Below are positions 46,201-59,259 of a stretch of DNA of 64,000 nucleotides, piece by piece (the stretch's first letter is position 1; the number at the start of each line of letters is the position of its first letter). Position numbers and translations under genes: made by a program. The DNA comes from Syngnathus acus (lineage: Eukaryota; Chordata; Actinopteri; Syngnathiformes; Syngnathidae), in NCBI RefSeq assembly GCF_901709675.1, contig NC_051095.1, forward strand, positions 15,853,956 to 15,917,955, written 5' to 3'. The notes under the pieces are model-generated. The model saw nothing but the letters and a program-made list of their open reading frames with translations, ran no database searches and was not told the DNA's origin.

Positions 46201-49200
46201 TTCTAGTGTTAATGTGGAAGCACTAAGGTAAAAAAACTCCTTATTTGAAAATACTCATTTTAAAACCCTAACCCACATCACCAATCTGAGACCAGTGGTG
46301 CAAATCATGGGTGCTTCGACTTTTTCTGTTGAGTTTACATGTCCCCCCCCCCCCCCTTCCCATGTTTGCATATTTTTTCAATGGGCAGTACAGCTCTCAC
46401 CTACTCAGTGAAGACTCTTGGGTGTGAATGTGAAAATGAATGTGCCATGTGATCGACTGGCGACCGGTCCAGTATGTACATTGCCTCTCGCTGGGCACCT
46501 ACTTTGAAATAGGGGGTTACTTATCAGTCACCCTGTATTTTGTGCTAATGAAGAGCCAAACTATATAACGGCATTCATACGTTAAAAGTGATAGCGGGCT
46601 TTGGGGTTAAATTTCCGGATGAACTTAAAATGCCCTATAACGACAGGCGAGGTTACAACCGAGATACGGTGGTGCTGAAAGACTCACAACAAAAGCATAA
46701 ATGGGAACTTGATTGGAAATGTTCCTTTATCAATTTGTGGAAATTCAACCTGTTGGACATAATATATATGATGAGAGCTCACTCTACTAAACAATAACCA
46801 AAGATATGAATAGGTAGGCATGACATGCTCCTTTTCCGCTGCATACCTACCGCAATGCTAAGCTAATGTTAATGCTTTCAATTACATGTAATGAAACCAT
46901 TGCACCTGCTAACATGGTTGCCATGCATGTCCATGCATTTCCATTGACTGCTGTTTCGGCACCACGTGAGCGTGCTCTCTATTATATCTGTGACAACAAA
47001 AGCATAATCCAGCACCAGTAAAAAAACAACCTCTTCTGGAACTGGCAGACTTTGACAACTATTGTTTGAAGGGGCTTTTTAGAGAACTGCACTCTATTTT
47101 CTGTCTGTTAAATCTGGAATCTGTTGGTTCAGACTAGAGTTTGCACTGTAACCTTTGTGAATTTTGCTGTTCAGCTTCTTCTTAGTGAGCAGCAATTTGT
47201 TTAAAATGTATGAAACAATTCAACAATTGGACATGTGTGTACTAAATCTTAGAGGTCAAATTAAGTGTAGCTGAAAAGTGTATAGTTCATAGAGGTTCAT
47301 CCAGAAGTTTCACCCAAAAGTTGAATGAAGATCTCTCACTTTTTGTGAGTAGAAAGTTCTTTGTTGTTCCTTGTTCTTTGTTGTTCTTTCAAGCCAAATC
47401 CAAATTAACCTGCTCTTTATTTTAACACTGTTTGAAAGGTACTACCGCTGCGTCCTCACCGAGCTGAAGAAACTGGACCTGGAGGCTTTGGTTATCCTCT
47501 ATTACCCGACCCACAAAGCTCCACATCTGGGCTTGCCCGGTGCCCTGCATGCCTCTGGGGGTTGGCTCAACTACAGCACAGTGGAGGCCTTTCAAGAATA
47601 TGCATCTCTGTGCTACCAGGAGCTGGGTTCCTGGGTCCGTTACTGGATCACAGTGAATGAGCCTAACAGACTCACAGATATTTATTCCAATGCGAATGAG
47701 CGACACCAGGCTGCCCATAACCTCCTTTTGGCTCACGCGAAAGCCTGGCGGCTCCATGAGCTAAAGTACTCTCGTCAGCAGGGAGCTATGGTGTCACTGG
47801 CGCTTCACGCTGACTGGGCTGAGCCCGCAAACCCCTTCCTCCTACAGTCACATGGAGCGGCAGTTAAGAGATTCCTTCTTTTTGAACTTGCTTACTTTCT
47901 GGACCCGTTGCTGGGGACTGGAGATGAGGAGAAGCAGGGCAAAGAGGACTACCCACTAGAAATAAAGGCTTACCTGAAGGAGAGAGCCTGGCCACGGAGC
48001 CAACAGACATCTCCTCTTCCTACTTTTACCAAAACTGAAAGGGAAGAACTCAAAGGTGCATTGAGTTTCATTGCGTTGAATCATTTCACCACACGCTTGG
48101 TCTCTCCTTTTCCAAATAATGTACAGAAGAACCACCCTGGCAACCATGACTTTCTTATCCTGTCTGATCCCACCTGGCCCTCCTCCAGACAGGGCCAAGC
48201 GCTTGTCCCTTGGGGACTGCGAAAGATCCTGAACTGGGTGACTGAGCGATACGGAAGGGCTCGGCCTATCATTATCACAGCAAGTGGGATTGATGACCAG
48301 GCTCCTGTACAGGATACCATGAGGCAGCACTATCTAAAAAGTTACCTGCAGGAGGCTCTTAAAGGTCAGCCTTTTGTTTTTATTAGGATGAGTACAATAC
48401 GCGTTGACTTTTTAAGCATTTCTTAGTGCTGATTCTCTCCAAAGAATACATTTTATTTGCTACTCACAGTTGAAGGTTACTGTAAAACCATCACATAAAG
48501 AAAAATGGGAAATGTCAACATACTATACATCACTCAGAGCCATACAGTATTATGTTCACCCATTGATTCTTAAAGTATGGCACCGAGCTCCTTCTAGTGG
48601 TATGCAAAAAAATCACTGCTCATGTATACTTGCATTGTGTTTAAAATTTTAAGTTCAAAACCATTGCATTTCATTTTTAAAAATGTTTTGTTTTTAATTA
48701 TTTGGGTATACACATTTTTTATTTTATTACTTTTTTATTTGCACTATCCGTTTAACTAAATCCTTACATATGTAGAGTTGTATTTCCTATATTTAGGTGT
48801 CGTGTAGTAGTTTGAGAACCACTTCTCTATGAAGTGTGTTTTCCTCTGCCAGAAGTAATGTTCATTTTCACTCCTGTGTAAGGTACTATCAGCATGGATT
48901 AGAATGATGTTGACGCCCAGGCAAAGCTCGACAAGCAATATAGATTTTATGACTATATTGCCGCCTCCTATAAACTCCCAAGGAACCATAAAGATGATAA
49001 AAAAAAAAAAGTGGGAGGGCAGAGAAACAATGGAGCGATGAATTAGATTAGGTTTTATACCTCGCCCTTTGTGGCCATTTGCTCACCTACACTGCACCAG
49101 CAAACATGAGTAGATTTACATCCAAAAGACACACCGATGGTTAATTGGCGATAAATTAATATCTCTGCTTCTCTTCATGTTTCTTCAGCACGCCAGTTGG

Positions 49201-49583
49201 ATGCAGTCAACCTGCGGGGCTTCTATGTGTGGAAACTGCAGGATGATCATGGACCTCAGTATGGTCTTTTCAGCTCACCCCACCAACAATCCAAAGAAAA
49301 GGCCTCCGTTGACTTCTACAGACAAATCATCACCCGGAGCGGGTTCCCCAAAGACGCCACGTTGCACAAATGCCGCTCGAATAAGGTCCAGCCAGTGTGT
49401 AACTTATGCGTGTGGCTGTCCAAGAACAAGGCGCTGACGGTCTTTGGCTGCTGCTTCATAATCACAGCTGTCATCTTCATTGCACTGGTCATCTCCACTG
49501 TTATCACCAGAAGAAAGTACATAAAGGGGCGGAGGAGTGCAGTGAGCATGATGAGCAGGAGAAGAAGACGAAGGATTCAGTGA
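43286..49583 (+). CDS. klb: klb, beta-klotho, FGF19/21 co-receptor (complete, 6 exons)
   Basis: Exons 43286-44020, 44874-45387, 45631-45899, 45971-46227, 47439-48364 and 49189-49583; 1031 residues (human 1044). An N-terminal hydrophobic segment (FLLSLWLVNTW) serves as signal. Two tandem glycoside-hydrolase-1 domains follow: KL1 opens with FLWGSGTSAFQTEGSWDKDG and KL2 is about residues 530-960. Catalytic residues are degenerate as in known KLB: in KL1 the acid/base NEP is HNP (Asn211), while a Glu remains in VAEGGW; in KL2 NEP is kept (Glu about 666) but the nucleophile position reads TASGIDDQ (Ser about 874). A transmembrane helix (FGCCFIITAVIFIALVISTVI) and an Arg-rich cytosolic tail end the protein. 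KLB binds FGF19/FGF21 C-termini and pairs with FGFR1c/4. Alpha-klotho is excluded by the long KLB-type tail and KL2 signatures. Start chosen as the only Met before the signal in frame. Confidence 0.93.
44360..44790. repeat. interspersed repeat relic in klb intron 1
   Basis: Starts near ACAGCCGTCCCTCAATATCTCACGG and includes TCATTTCAATGGTCAAAGATGATTTG...CACGGAACGAATTAATCTC, which shares blocks with 42830-42905. Boundaries are approximate. Confidence 0.5.
45525..45612. repeat. ATT/AGT trinucleotide repeat just before klb exon 3
   Basis: Mixed ATT, GTT and AGT units ending 18 bases before the exon 3 acceptor, so length changes could affect splicing. Confidence 0.85.
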
Positions 49584-50769
49584 TGTGCTCGTGTAAGCCT
49601 GCTGTCAAGTGTTAAACACAGGACAGACTCATGTTGGTGTAGGTGTTTTAAAATTCACAATTTACTGTTTTCAGGGGTACCTGGACCCCCAAAAGTTGAG
49701 AACTCCTGAATTCGTGTACATACAGTTAATAGAGCAAATTATTCAAAATATATTTCAAGTATTTGTTCAAATAATGAAATATATTCTGCATATTGTATTA
49801 AAGATAAAAATACCGCTGGCCACTCAAAATTCTAGGATGGTGGCTCTGAAACCCAAGATGTCTGTTTCAAAATGTATTTTCCTCTTTATAACTCAGAATA
49901 CATTGATTTTAAGGTACATGTACAAAAGTTGAATGTGAAGTTTGATATTGTGAATATTTTGTTACCCAGTGTATGTCTGTATATAATTACAGTTCCTGAG
50001 CTATACTAGCATAGACAGTTTTGAAAACTCAAATCAAGTATCATTGATCAATGTTATTTTGTGAATTTGCTAATAGCAAAATGTTATTTATTTTCCAAAA
50101 CCTGTTATTTTTTTCTGTATGATTAATGTACAATTCAAAGATCAAGATGGCATCCAGATGGCATCCAAGGTCGCTACCATGAACTTGAAGTCATAAAATC
50201 TTCATAACTATGAAACATGAGTTTATGCCAGGTGGCCTACACGATTTTAGTTTATGAATCCAATGGGGCACACTGGTGACATCACTGCTGTTTATCTCAG
50301 CTTGGGCTTCAGTCAGTTGCTCTAGAAATGACTAAAGCTTTGTTATATGTTGGTATAGTTTAGTTTCGTACCCTATATGATGCCTGGCGGCCCCGTGTCC
50401 ATTAGCTCATAAGCCGTACTAGTTGTCAGGCAGTCAGTAGGCCTCAAGCTAGATAGTCGCACCTGAATTGACAGGTTGTCCCGGTCTGGGAGAGCCCAGC
50501 CAAGTGTACCTGGGCTTCAGAACATCTGGATCCACACTGCATGTTTGTAAAAACGCACAGTTGTATAGATGTTGTCAAAAAGAAAGAACCGACTAAGCCA
50601 TACATCACCAAACTCATTTGATCCTTGAAAATGATAGCTAGCTATGCCACCAGTGCCGCTGAACACTATCAGATGTTTGTTTATATGTATCAAGATGCGA
50701 TAATGTCGCCCCCTGGCGGAACTAATCAGCTCTTTTCATTGATAGTATGTATAGTTAGTTCCCAGCCAA

Positions 50770-51060
50770 CATTTCCATCTGGGCCCCATGTGGGTTTTCA
50801 CATGGGCATATGGGCATGGGTTTCATCTGGTTTTGCTCCTGGGTTCCACCAGGGGCACACCTGTTTTGGCCCACCCACTTGGTTTTATATGGGTTTCCAA
50901 CTGGGTCTTAAGTGGATTACAAATGGGCAATTTTATGTCTGAACCACCTATGCCCAATGTGAATTTGACTATATGGGCTTGAACTGGGGATCTTAATGGT
51001 CCTTGTGTGGGTTCCAACCGGACAAATTATTTGCAACAAACGTAGGCCCCATTTGTATTT
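50770..51060. repeat. degenerate minisatellite of CCCATGTGGG-type units
   Basis: Repeated variants of GGGCCCCATGTGGGTTTTCACATGGGCATATGGGC, each about 20-25 bases, with the palindromic CCCATNTGGG core recurring. It shows GGGTTCCAACTGGG-like degenerate copies to about 51060. Confidence 0.7.
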
Positions 51061-51080
51061 GCCCGTTTAGTGCTCCATGT

Positions 51081-51107
51081 GAAGAAGAAGAAGAAGAAGA
51101 AGAAGAC
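51081..51107. repeat. (GAA)n microsatellite
   Basis: Eight GAA/AAG units in a purine-only tract. Confidence 0.9.
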
Positions 51108-51755
51108 GAAAAATCCATAAGTATACGGAACATATATAAGCCATGAGTGTTGTTGTTGTTGTAATACTTGGGTTACCTTAATTAACTGCTCAAAAAATAT
51201 TGGAAAACAACAACAAACAAACAAACTCCCCACCAGTCAGACTATATGACACATCTTTTGCATGATGTGTCGTTGACTGTTTAGGTTTGCCTATGGCGTA
51301 CTGCATTATGTTTGTACATTGAATGAAGATTCGTATCTTTTAAAATAAATTATTATTATTATTATTATTGCTAAACAAAACAATAAAACGTCACAACGTA
51401 ATTAACCAATGACAGGAGACGTCGAGGATGCCAGTGTGCGTCACATGGCTCGCTCTCAGCTAGCCTTCATGCAGTTTGCCATTAATATGTTTCCGTTGCT
51501 TCCAACCTTTCAAGTCTTACCCGTTTGATGGTAGCTCACGCGCGAGCACACGGTTTCACGAATTCAAACGCCACGCGGATCATCGGACCGTCAGCCCGGT
51601 TCGCTCCAGGAGCATAACGTAGCAGCGGTTGCTTTGGAGGTTGTTCCCTACAAAGCTGTGTGTTCCAGTGGGCACAAGCTAACGTCCGTTTGTCAGGCCC
51701 GGACAGACAGCGGCGAGGAGGCCCCAAACCGCACTGGGAAACCGGGTGGAAAGCC

Positions 51756-54700
51756 ATGGCTAACATCGCAGTTCAGAGGATAAAACGGGAATTCAAGGAG
51801 GTGCTCAAAAGCGAAGAGGTAAGTTTGACGCGTTTGCATGTTTGATACTTCTTACATTTCTTTGTCTTGGCCAGCTATGATGGGAAGAACGCCAGTGACG
51901 CGTCGCTGCTTCAGCTGTCAGCTAGCCTCCAGATAGCTAGCTGCAGCTAACCTGCGAGCCGCCGTTGAGCTTCACAAAAGTAGCTCTTGGCCGCTGTTAT
52001 TTAGCCCAAGTGGACATCTTGGCGACTCAGACGCTGTTTTAAAACCTAAATAAGTCCATTTCAAGAGACAAATTCAGCCGTATTTTACGTGGCGTTGTTG
52101 AGCTAGCGCACTCTCGCCTTATGGTAACTGCTAGCTCAGCTAGCCATCAAAGATAGTTCGACAAAGTCCTGTGTCATTCACTCAGTTACGGTTCGTTTCT
52201 GATAAGTATCTTTATTTGTGAGGCCGGGGTTCACAACAAGTTGGGGGGATCACTTGAAAGAACTGTTGCTCGTGGTGCGGGATGTCATCTTTATGCTGCA
52301 TAGGCAGGTTTGTGTTTTGACAGCAAGCTCAATTAACGCTTTCCAGCCTGCCTGTCTCGCTCACTACTTTGATGGTTCTTCACCGTTTCAGACCAGCAAA
52401 AACCAGATTAAGGTGGATCTGGTGGACGAGAACTTCACAGAACTTAAAGGAGAGATAGCTGGGCCACCTGACACACCGTATGAAGGTGAGAGGCCTATGG
52501 AGACTTCATGGAGATTGCTTCCATTATAGCCAAAAACTTGTATTCTTCAACAGGCCTTGCTAAATATCACTTCACTTTAAAGTGGCCCTGTATGATCAAT
52601 AAAGCACCCCGGTTTTTACAATTCCCACAGTGTCTGAACAAAAAAAGACTTTATCCGAATACAACACAGTTTTAGAAAATTAAACCAAAATTTATTTTTT
52701 ATTTATTTGTGAGTGTCTCAAAATAATCACACTGAATTTTCAGTTACATTTTCAGGAACATACCACCTGATGTTATAAGGTGAGAAGCCTCTCAAGACTT
52801 AGCTGCTGCTAACACATCAGTCTTGCTTCCATTAAAGCCATTAACTTCATTCTTCACAAGGCCTCGCAAAATCACACTCCACTTCAAAATGGTCCTGTAT
52901 GTTTATTAAAACAATTTAGAAATCTGCAATACTCAATTCAGACCAGAGTGTCTGCTAAGCTTTAACTGTTCACAAAATACGTCTAAAATGCTTAATGACA
53001 ACTTCCAAGAGAAAAATTTGACTCAAATTAGATACTTTTTAAATACAGTAGTACCTTGACTTTCAAGTTTAATTAATTCTGTGACCAAGCTTGTAAACTA
53101 ATTTACTCAAATCAATTTTCTCCATTAAAGTCAATGAAATTCATTACTCCATTCCAACCCAACAAAAACAAGTTTTTTGATCATGAAAAATAGCAGTGTC
53201 GAATGTAAACTAAATAAAACAAAATATGAAAAAATTAATTGGTTTTATAAAGTGTAAATTGTGTTCAACTAAACCATGAAGAGATTTTAACATTGTGCAA
53301 TGACAACTATAAATTGAAATCGATCAATTGTCAATAACAAGCTTCAGGATTAAGATGGGTGCCTCAAAATCTACAGGTGGTTTGCACAACAATAAACAAA
53401 CCTGCCTCAAGCATATTGTGTTAAAAATTGAGGTCAGGATCAGTTACAAAATATGCAAATCTGTTCTTAAATATAATAATGTATAATAAATCTAAAAAGG
53501 TGTTTGCGAAAGCTATTTAATGAACATTCTGAATCCTCGCGTCATAAAATGTGAGAATGTAAAACCTGAGATCCTTTGAAAAGGTTGCTGCAAATGGGCA
53601 TTTAATGAAGCACTTGAAATGACACAACGGTTCTGTGCCTGAGGTTATTGATCTAGCAAATAAATCATAAACTTTTTCCATGTAGCCCCTGCAATAGGTG
53701 TCCTACTTTTGTTTAGAAAATTGAACAAGAAAGTGTGTTCTTCATTTCTTTAACTAAAAACAACTGTAGAAAATGAATGTCTCGCCACTTTCACTCAATG
53801 CGTGCACGCACCCACGCAGGGATACAATATTTTTCAGGAGTGACTATTTTGGCAAAACACCGGCGTAGTTGTCATGCGATATTTCTCGGGTGGAAGATAA
53901 GGGAGCTCAAGCGCATTGGTCGGTCGCTACATCTTGGTCAGTGGTGAGGAGGAGGACAGAGAACCCTCATGCGGCATAGTCGACCAAAGATTGGTTCGCC
54001 GAAAAATAGCTTGAAGTTTTGGAATGGCCGGCCAACTCCCCTGACTTCACCATTGGGCTATGGTCAAGCGAGAAATTTGCGACAAAGTCGATTAGGCTGG
54101 ACCAACTCAAGCAGAACATCACTGCCTGGGAAGCTGTGAGTGCGGAAACTTGTGACAAGCTAGTCAAATTGATGCTGTGACAAGCTAGTCAAATTGACTT
54201 CAGGCAGTCATTCAAGCTAAGGGTGCAGCCACAAAATACTGAGAGATTATTGTAATTAGAATAAAAATTCTCCATTATTCTAATTCAATGCACTTTTTGG
54301 CACTTCAGGGCCTTTTGGAAAGCCCAGCTGAGCACCTCTTATGTTTTTTACATGTGAGTTCTGTGATTAATCTGACAAGTAGGGCATGCACGATGAATAC
54401 CTGACTGCAGAAAAAATGCATTAAAAGTTGTAACAACTGCAACTTTGCAGATTGGAATTCATTGACCAGTAGGGAAAGCAGGTTACAGCTATCGGTGGGC
54501 TCCCTTGCATACTACTACAATGTAATGTATACAAGTCAAGACCCTGCAGTTTTCTACTGTGAATTTACAAGTTGCAGCTGTCTGCAAGGCCAAGAAGGCA
54601 TCTATCTACATGTGATTGGGTGGGTCTTGTGTTTGGAGGTGCAGCAAGTTGAAAAAAAAAAATAAAAAAAACGTTAATTAATTGCCAACTAGATTATCAT

Positions 54701-57700
54701 CACTTTAGGATTGACTACAGAACAATCTGATGTTGCTGGGCTGCTAATGTACGTTGGGAAAAGCGCCTACTGCCTGACCTCTCGTTGATGAATGAAAATG
54801 CCCTCATCATCTGTTAATGATCTTTTTCCTTTCTTCAGGGGGTAGATACCAACTAGAAATTAAAATTCCAGAGACATATCCTTTCAATCCACCCAAGGTA
54901 CTTTGGTGTTAATTATTGATCATGTAATCATTGCTTTCTAAATAGTTGCTACATTTACAAATGATGTGTAACTGGGTGGTTTTTTCTTTTTCTTTTGTTT
55001 GATACAGGTACGGTTTATCACAAATATCTGGCATCCCAACATCAGTTCAGTCACAGGTGCAATATGTTTGGACATTCTCAAAGACCAGTGGTGAGTCTGT
55101 TTTTGCAACAGTGTCACACATTGTCTACACCAGTCATGCACGGTTGGCCATATCGGGGCAGCGGGACATTTTTATTGGCAATCGGGATTGTCCAAAAGTA
55201 ACTGTTTATAGGGCATTGCTTTTAGCGTCTTTAATAAATTCAAGGCGAAGACTGTTAAAGTAGCTGCTGCTTTCTTCAATTTTTCTGCATGTAGTGGTGG
55301 AAACGTTGGTCTAAATTAAAGCCTTTGGTTGGACACGGCAATAACTGTTACTCGCTCTCTTCAGTAATGTAAGCACAACCACTGTGAATTTACACTTGTA
55401 CCTTAATTTTGAATGTATTGTCAAACTGCTTGAATCTGCTTGTTTAGAAACTTTGGTCAATGCTTAGATTATGACAGCATGTCTGAATATAACTGCACTA
55501 TGTTTTCAGTTTCAACCCACATTCTTTTCACTCCTACTTGAATTTTTTTCTTTTTTTTTCTTTCTTGTGGTCTGTAATTTACCAAAGCTTTAATGTACCA
55601 GAAATCTATAGAAAAGTGAACTTGAAGTTGTTTTAATTTGACCGTCGGAATGTCATCGCTTGAATCGTTGATGTTTTTGGGGAGATAAAACAACCAGGAG
55701 CAGTTTTCAACATTGCTGTCCAAAGAAAAGATTACCGTATTTTCCGCCCTAAAAGGCGCACCGGGTTATAAGGCGCACCTTCAATGAACGGCCCATTTTA
55801 AAACTTTGTCCATATATAAGGCGCACCGGCTTATAAGGCGCATAAAATAGAAGCTATACTGCATCAAACTGAGGTTGACTAGGGTTGCGGTATGCATCCA
55901 CTAGCCAATAACCAACGAGCCCTCTATAAACAATCGCGTTTCTCAAACGATCTCCTATAAAATGATCAGAACTGACTAAAGTTCGATCTAACGCATTGGT
56001 ACTACTTACCTATGTTTCCCTTCCATATCGATCCGTAGATTTACTCGAAACATTAACAGAGCAGCCTATTTTGACATGAAATAGCCTGGTACGTATAGCA
56101 GCTATCGCAATAGCATTAGCCATCCGCAAAGTCTCACGAGCCTCAGCGAAGTGTAAACAATCGCGTTTCTCAAACGATCTCCTATAAAATGATCGGAACT
56201 GACTAAAGTTCGATCCAACGCATTGGTACTACTTACCTATGTTTCCCTTCCATATCGATCCGTAGATTTACTCGAAACATTAACAGAGCAGCCTATTTTG
56301 ACATGAAATAGCCTGGTACGTATAGCAGCTATCGCAATAGCATTAGCCATCCGCAAAGTCTCACGAGCCTCACCTCGCAATCTCCCATGAGCCTCAGCAA
56401 AGTGTAAACAATCGCGTTTCTCAAACGATCTCCTATAAAATGATCGGAACTGACTAAAGTTCGATCCAACGCATTGGTACTACTTACCTATGTTTCCCTT
56501 CCATATCGATCCGTAGATTTACTCGAAACATTAACAGAGCAGCCTATTTTGACATGAAATAGCCTGGTACGTATAGCAGCTATCGCAATAGCATTAGCCA
56601 TCCGCAAAGTCTCACGAGCCTCACCTCGCAATCTCCCATGAGCCTCAGCAAAGTGTAAACAATCGCGTTTCTCAAACGATCTCCTATAAAATGATCGGAA
56701 CTGACTAAAGTTCGATCTAACGCATTGGTACTACTTACCTATGTTTCCCTTCCATATCGATCCGTAGATTTACTCGAAACATTAACAGAGCAGCCTATTT
56801 TGACATGAAATAGCCTGGTACGTATAGCAGCTATCGCAATAGCATTAGCCATCCGCAAAGTCTCACGAGCCTCACCTCGCAATCTCCCATGAGCCTCAGC
56901 AAAGTGTAAACAATCGCGTTTCTCAAACGATCTCCTATAAAATGATCGGAACTGACTAAAGTTCGATCCAACGCATTTGTACTACTTACCTATGTTTCCC
57001 TTCCATATCGATCCGTAGATTTACTCGAAACATTAACAGAGCAGCCTATTTTGACATGAAATAGCCTGGTACGTATAGCAGCTATTGCAATAGCATTAGC
57101 CATCCGCAAAGTCTCACGAGCCTCACCTCGCAATCTCCCATGAGCCTCAGCAAAGTGTAAACAATCGCGTTTCTCAAACGATCTCCTATAAAATGATCGG
57201 AACTGACTAAAGTTCGATCCAACGCATTGGTACTACTTACCTATGTTTCCCTTCCATATCGATCCGTAGATTTACTCGAAACATTAACAGAGCAGCCTAT
57301 TTTGACATGAAATAGCCTGGTACGTATAGCAGCTATCGCAATAGCATTAGCCATCCGCAAAGTCTCACGAGCCTCACCTCGCAATCTCCCATGAGCCTCA
57401 GCAAAGTGTAAACAATCGCGTTTCTCAAACGATCTCCTATAAAATGATCGGAACTGACTAAAGTTCGATCTAACGCATTGGTACTACTTACCTATGTTTC
57501 CCTTCCATATCGATCCGTAGATTTACTCGAAACATTAACAGAGCAGCCTATTTTGACATGAAATAGCCTGGTACGTATAGCAGCTATCGCAATAGCATTA
57601 GCCATCCGCAAAGTCTCACGAGCCTCACCTCGCAATCTCCCATGAGCCTCAGCAAAGTGTAAACAATCGCGTTTCTCAAACGATCTCCTATAAAATGATC

Positions 57701-59222
57701 GGAAACTGACTAAAGTTCGATCCAACGCATTTGTACTACTTACCTATGTTTCCCTTCCATATCGATCCGTAGATTTACTCGAAACATTAACAGAGCAGCC
57801 TATTTTGACATGAAATAGCCTGGTACGTATAGCAGCTATCGCAATAGCATTAGCCATCCGCAAAGTCTCACGAGCCTCACCTCGCAATCTCCATGAGCCT
57901 CAGCAAAGTGTAAACAATCGCGTTTCTCAAACGATCTCCTATAAAATGATCGGAACTGACTAAAGTTCGATCTAACGCATTGGTACTACTTACCTATGTT
58001 TCCCTTCCATATCGATCCGTAGATTTACTCGAAACATTAACAGAGCAGCCTATTTTGACAGGAAATAGCCTCGCGGGTACAACAGCTATTCGGTGACGCC
58101 CCCTGACTACAGTTGCCGTAATGCTGGGAAGCGATGCGACCTTGTAATTTATTAGTCGTACTAAAACGTACTGAAACATTTTGGCAGAGCACTGTGTACA
58201 ACCAGTATGGATCAACAAATTCATCAGTTGATCCATATATAAGGCGCACTGGCCTATAAGGCGCACTGTCGGCTTTTGAGAAAATTTTAGGTTTTTAGGT
58301 GCGCCTTTTAGGGCGGAAAATACGGTAATAAAAAAATAAAAAAATCTGGGAATAGATTCATTACCCAAGTACATTTTTGTTTTGGTATAATTTCCAAAAG
58401 AAAATGTCAAGATGCTTTTCATTGAAAAGGAACAGTTAGTATATGCGATATGATCGAAACAATGAGCTTGCATGTTTATTTTTCAGGGCGGCGGCCATGA
58501 CCCTGAGGACAGTCCTCTTGTCACTACAAGCTTTATTGGCAGCTGCAGAACCAGACGATCCACAGGATGCAGTGGTAGCCAATCAGGTCGGCGAGTGTAC
58601 ATGCTTCCACAATTTGTTCTTTCTTTTATGAATGTTAAAAGTATTTTTAAGGGGATGAAATCGAGCAAAGTATTGCATTGGATGGACTTTGATTACAATC
58701 ATTTATCATTTACCATAGAAGCATTTGCAGCTGTCTTGCAATGTTCAAACATTCAATTTTTTCACAATTAGTTTGTGAGATGAGATTATTAGAGTTAAAT
58801 ACTGATTAAGTTGTTTCAGTTCACAAGACCTGTTGAAGTGTGCCAAGTTGAAAATACAAGAAAAAGGAAGGAAAGTCAATGTAGCCAATGAGCTGCAGCA
58901 AGTATTGTTTGTCTGGAAATAGAAATGTACTAACCGTGTTAACCATTTTTAAGGTACATGTAATTACACCTTTTTAAAAATCCATCTGTGTGACCTTCCT
59001 TTGCAAATACATCGCTATAACATGGAGACCCACGGCTATTAAAGCACCGCGGTAGATATATCTTCATATTTAAATTTATGGCTAAATGTAGCTGTTGCGG
59101 CTTTGTATGTGTGCTTTGTAGTCCAGAAAATACAGTACCACAGCTCAGTTGTGTTTTAACTTTTAAGTGCAATATGCATTTACATTTTATCTTTTAGAGC
59201 TGATATGTTGATGAGAGCTATG

Positions 59223-59259
<37 letters not shown>

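Larger units (their letters stand above)
49584..51755. other. klb 3' UTR, degenerate minisatellite, ube2k promoter
   Basis: No gene is found here, although in human several genes (RPL9, LIAS, UGDH, SMIM14) lie between KLB and UBE2K. A CCAAT box at 51406-51410 and a GC-rich stretch at 51540-51755 mark the probable ube2k promoter and 5' UTR. Confidence 0.55.

Noticed and set aside
52716-53700. Possible extra ube2k exon in intron 2
   Set aside because: The exon 2 to exon 3 phase already joins perfectly to the known 200-residue protein; the sequence is AT-rich repeat.
55905-58070. Possible CRISPR-like array
   Set aside because: The units are 251 bases, contiguous and without distinct spacers, inside a eukaryotic intron; this is a satellite-type tandem repeat.
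57492-58473. Open frames of 77 and 159 residues on the minus strand across the 251-bp array
   Set aside because: Their sequence is the translated repeat unit and the element end; both end in the same repeated peptide, as expected from tandem copies.
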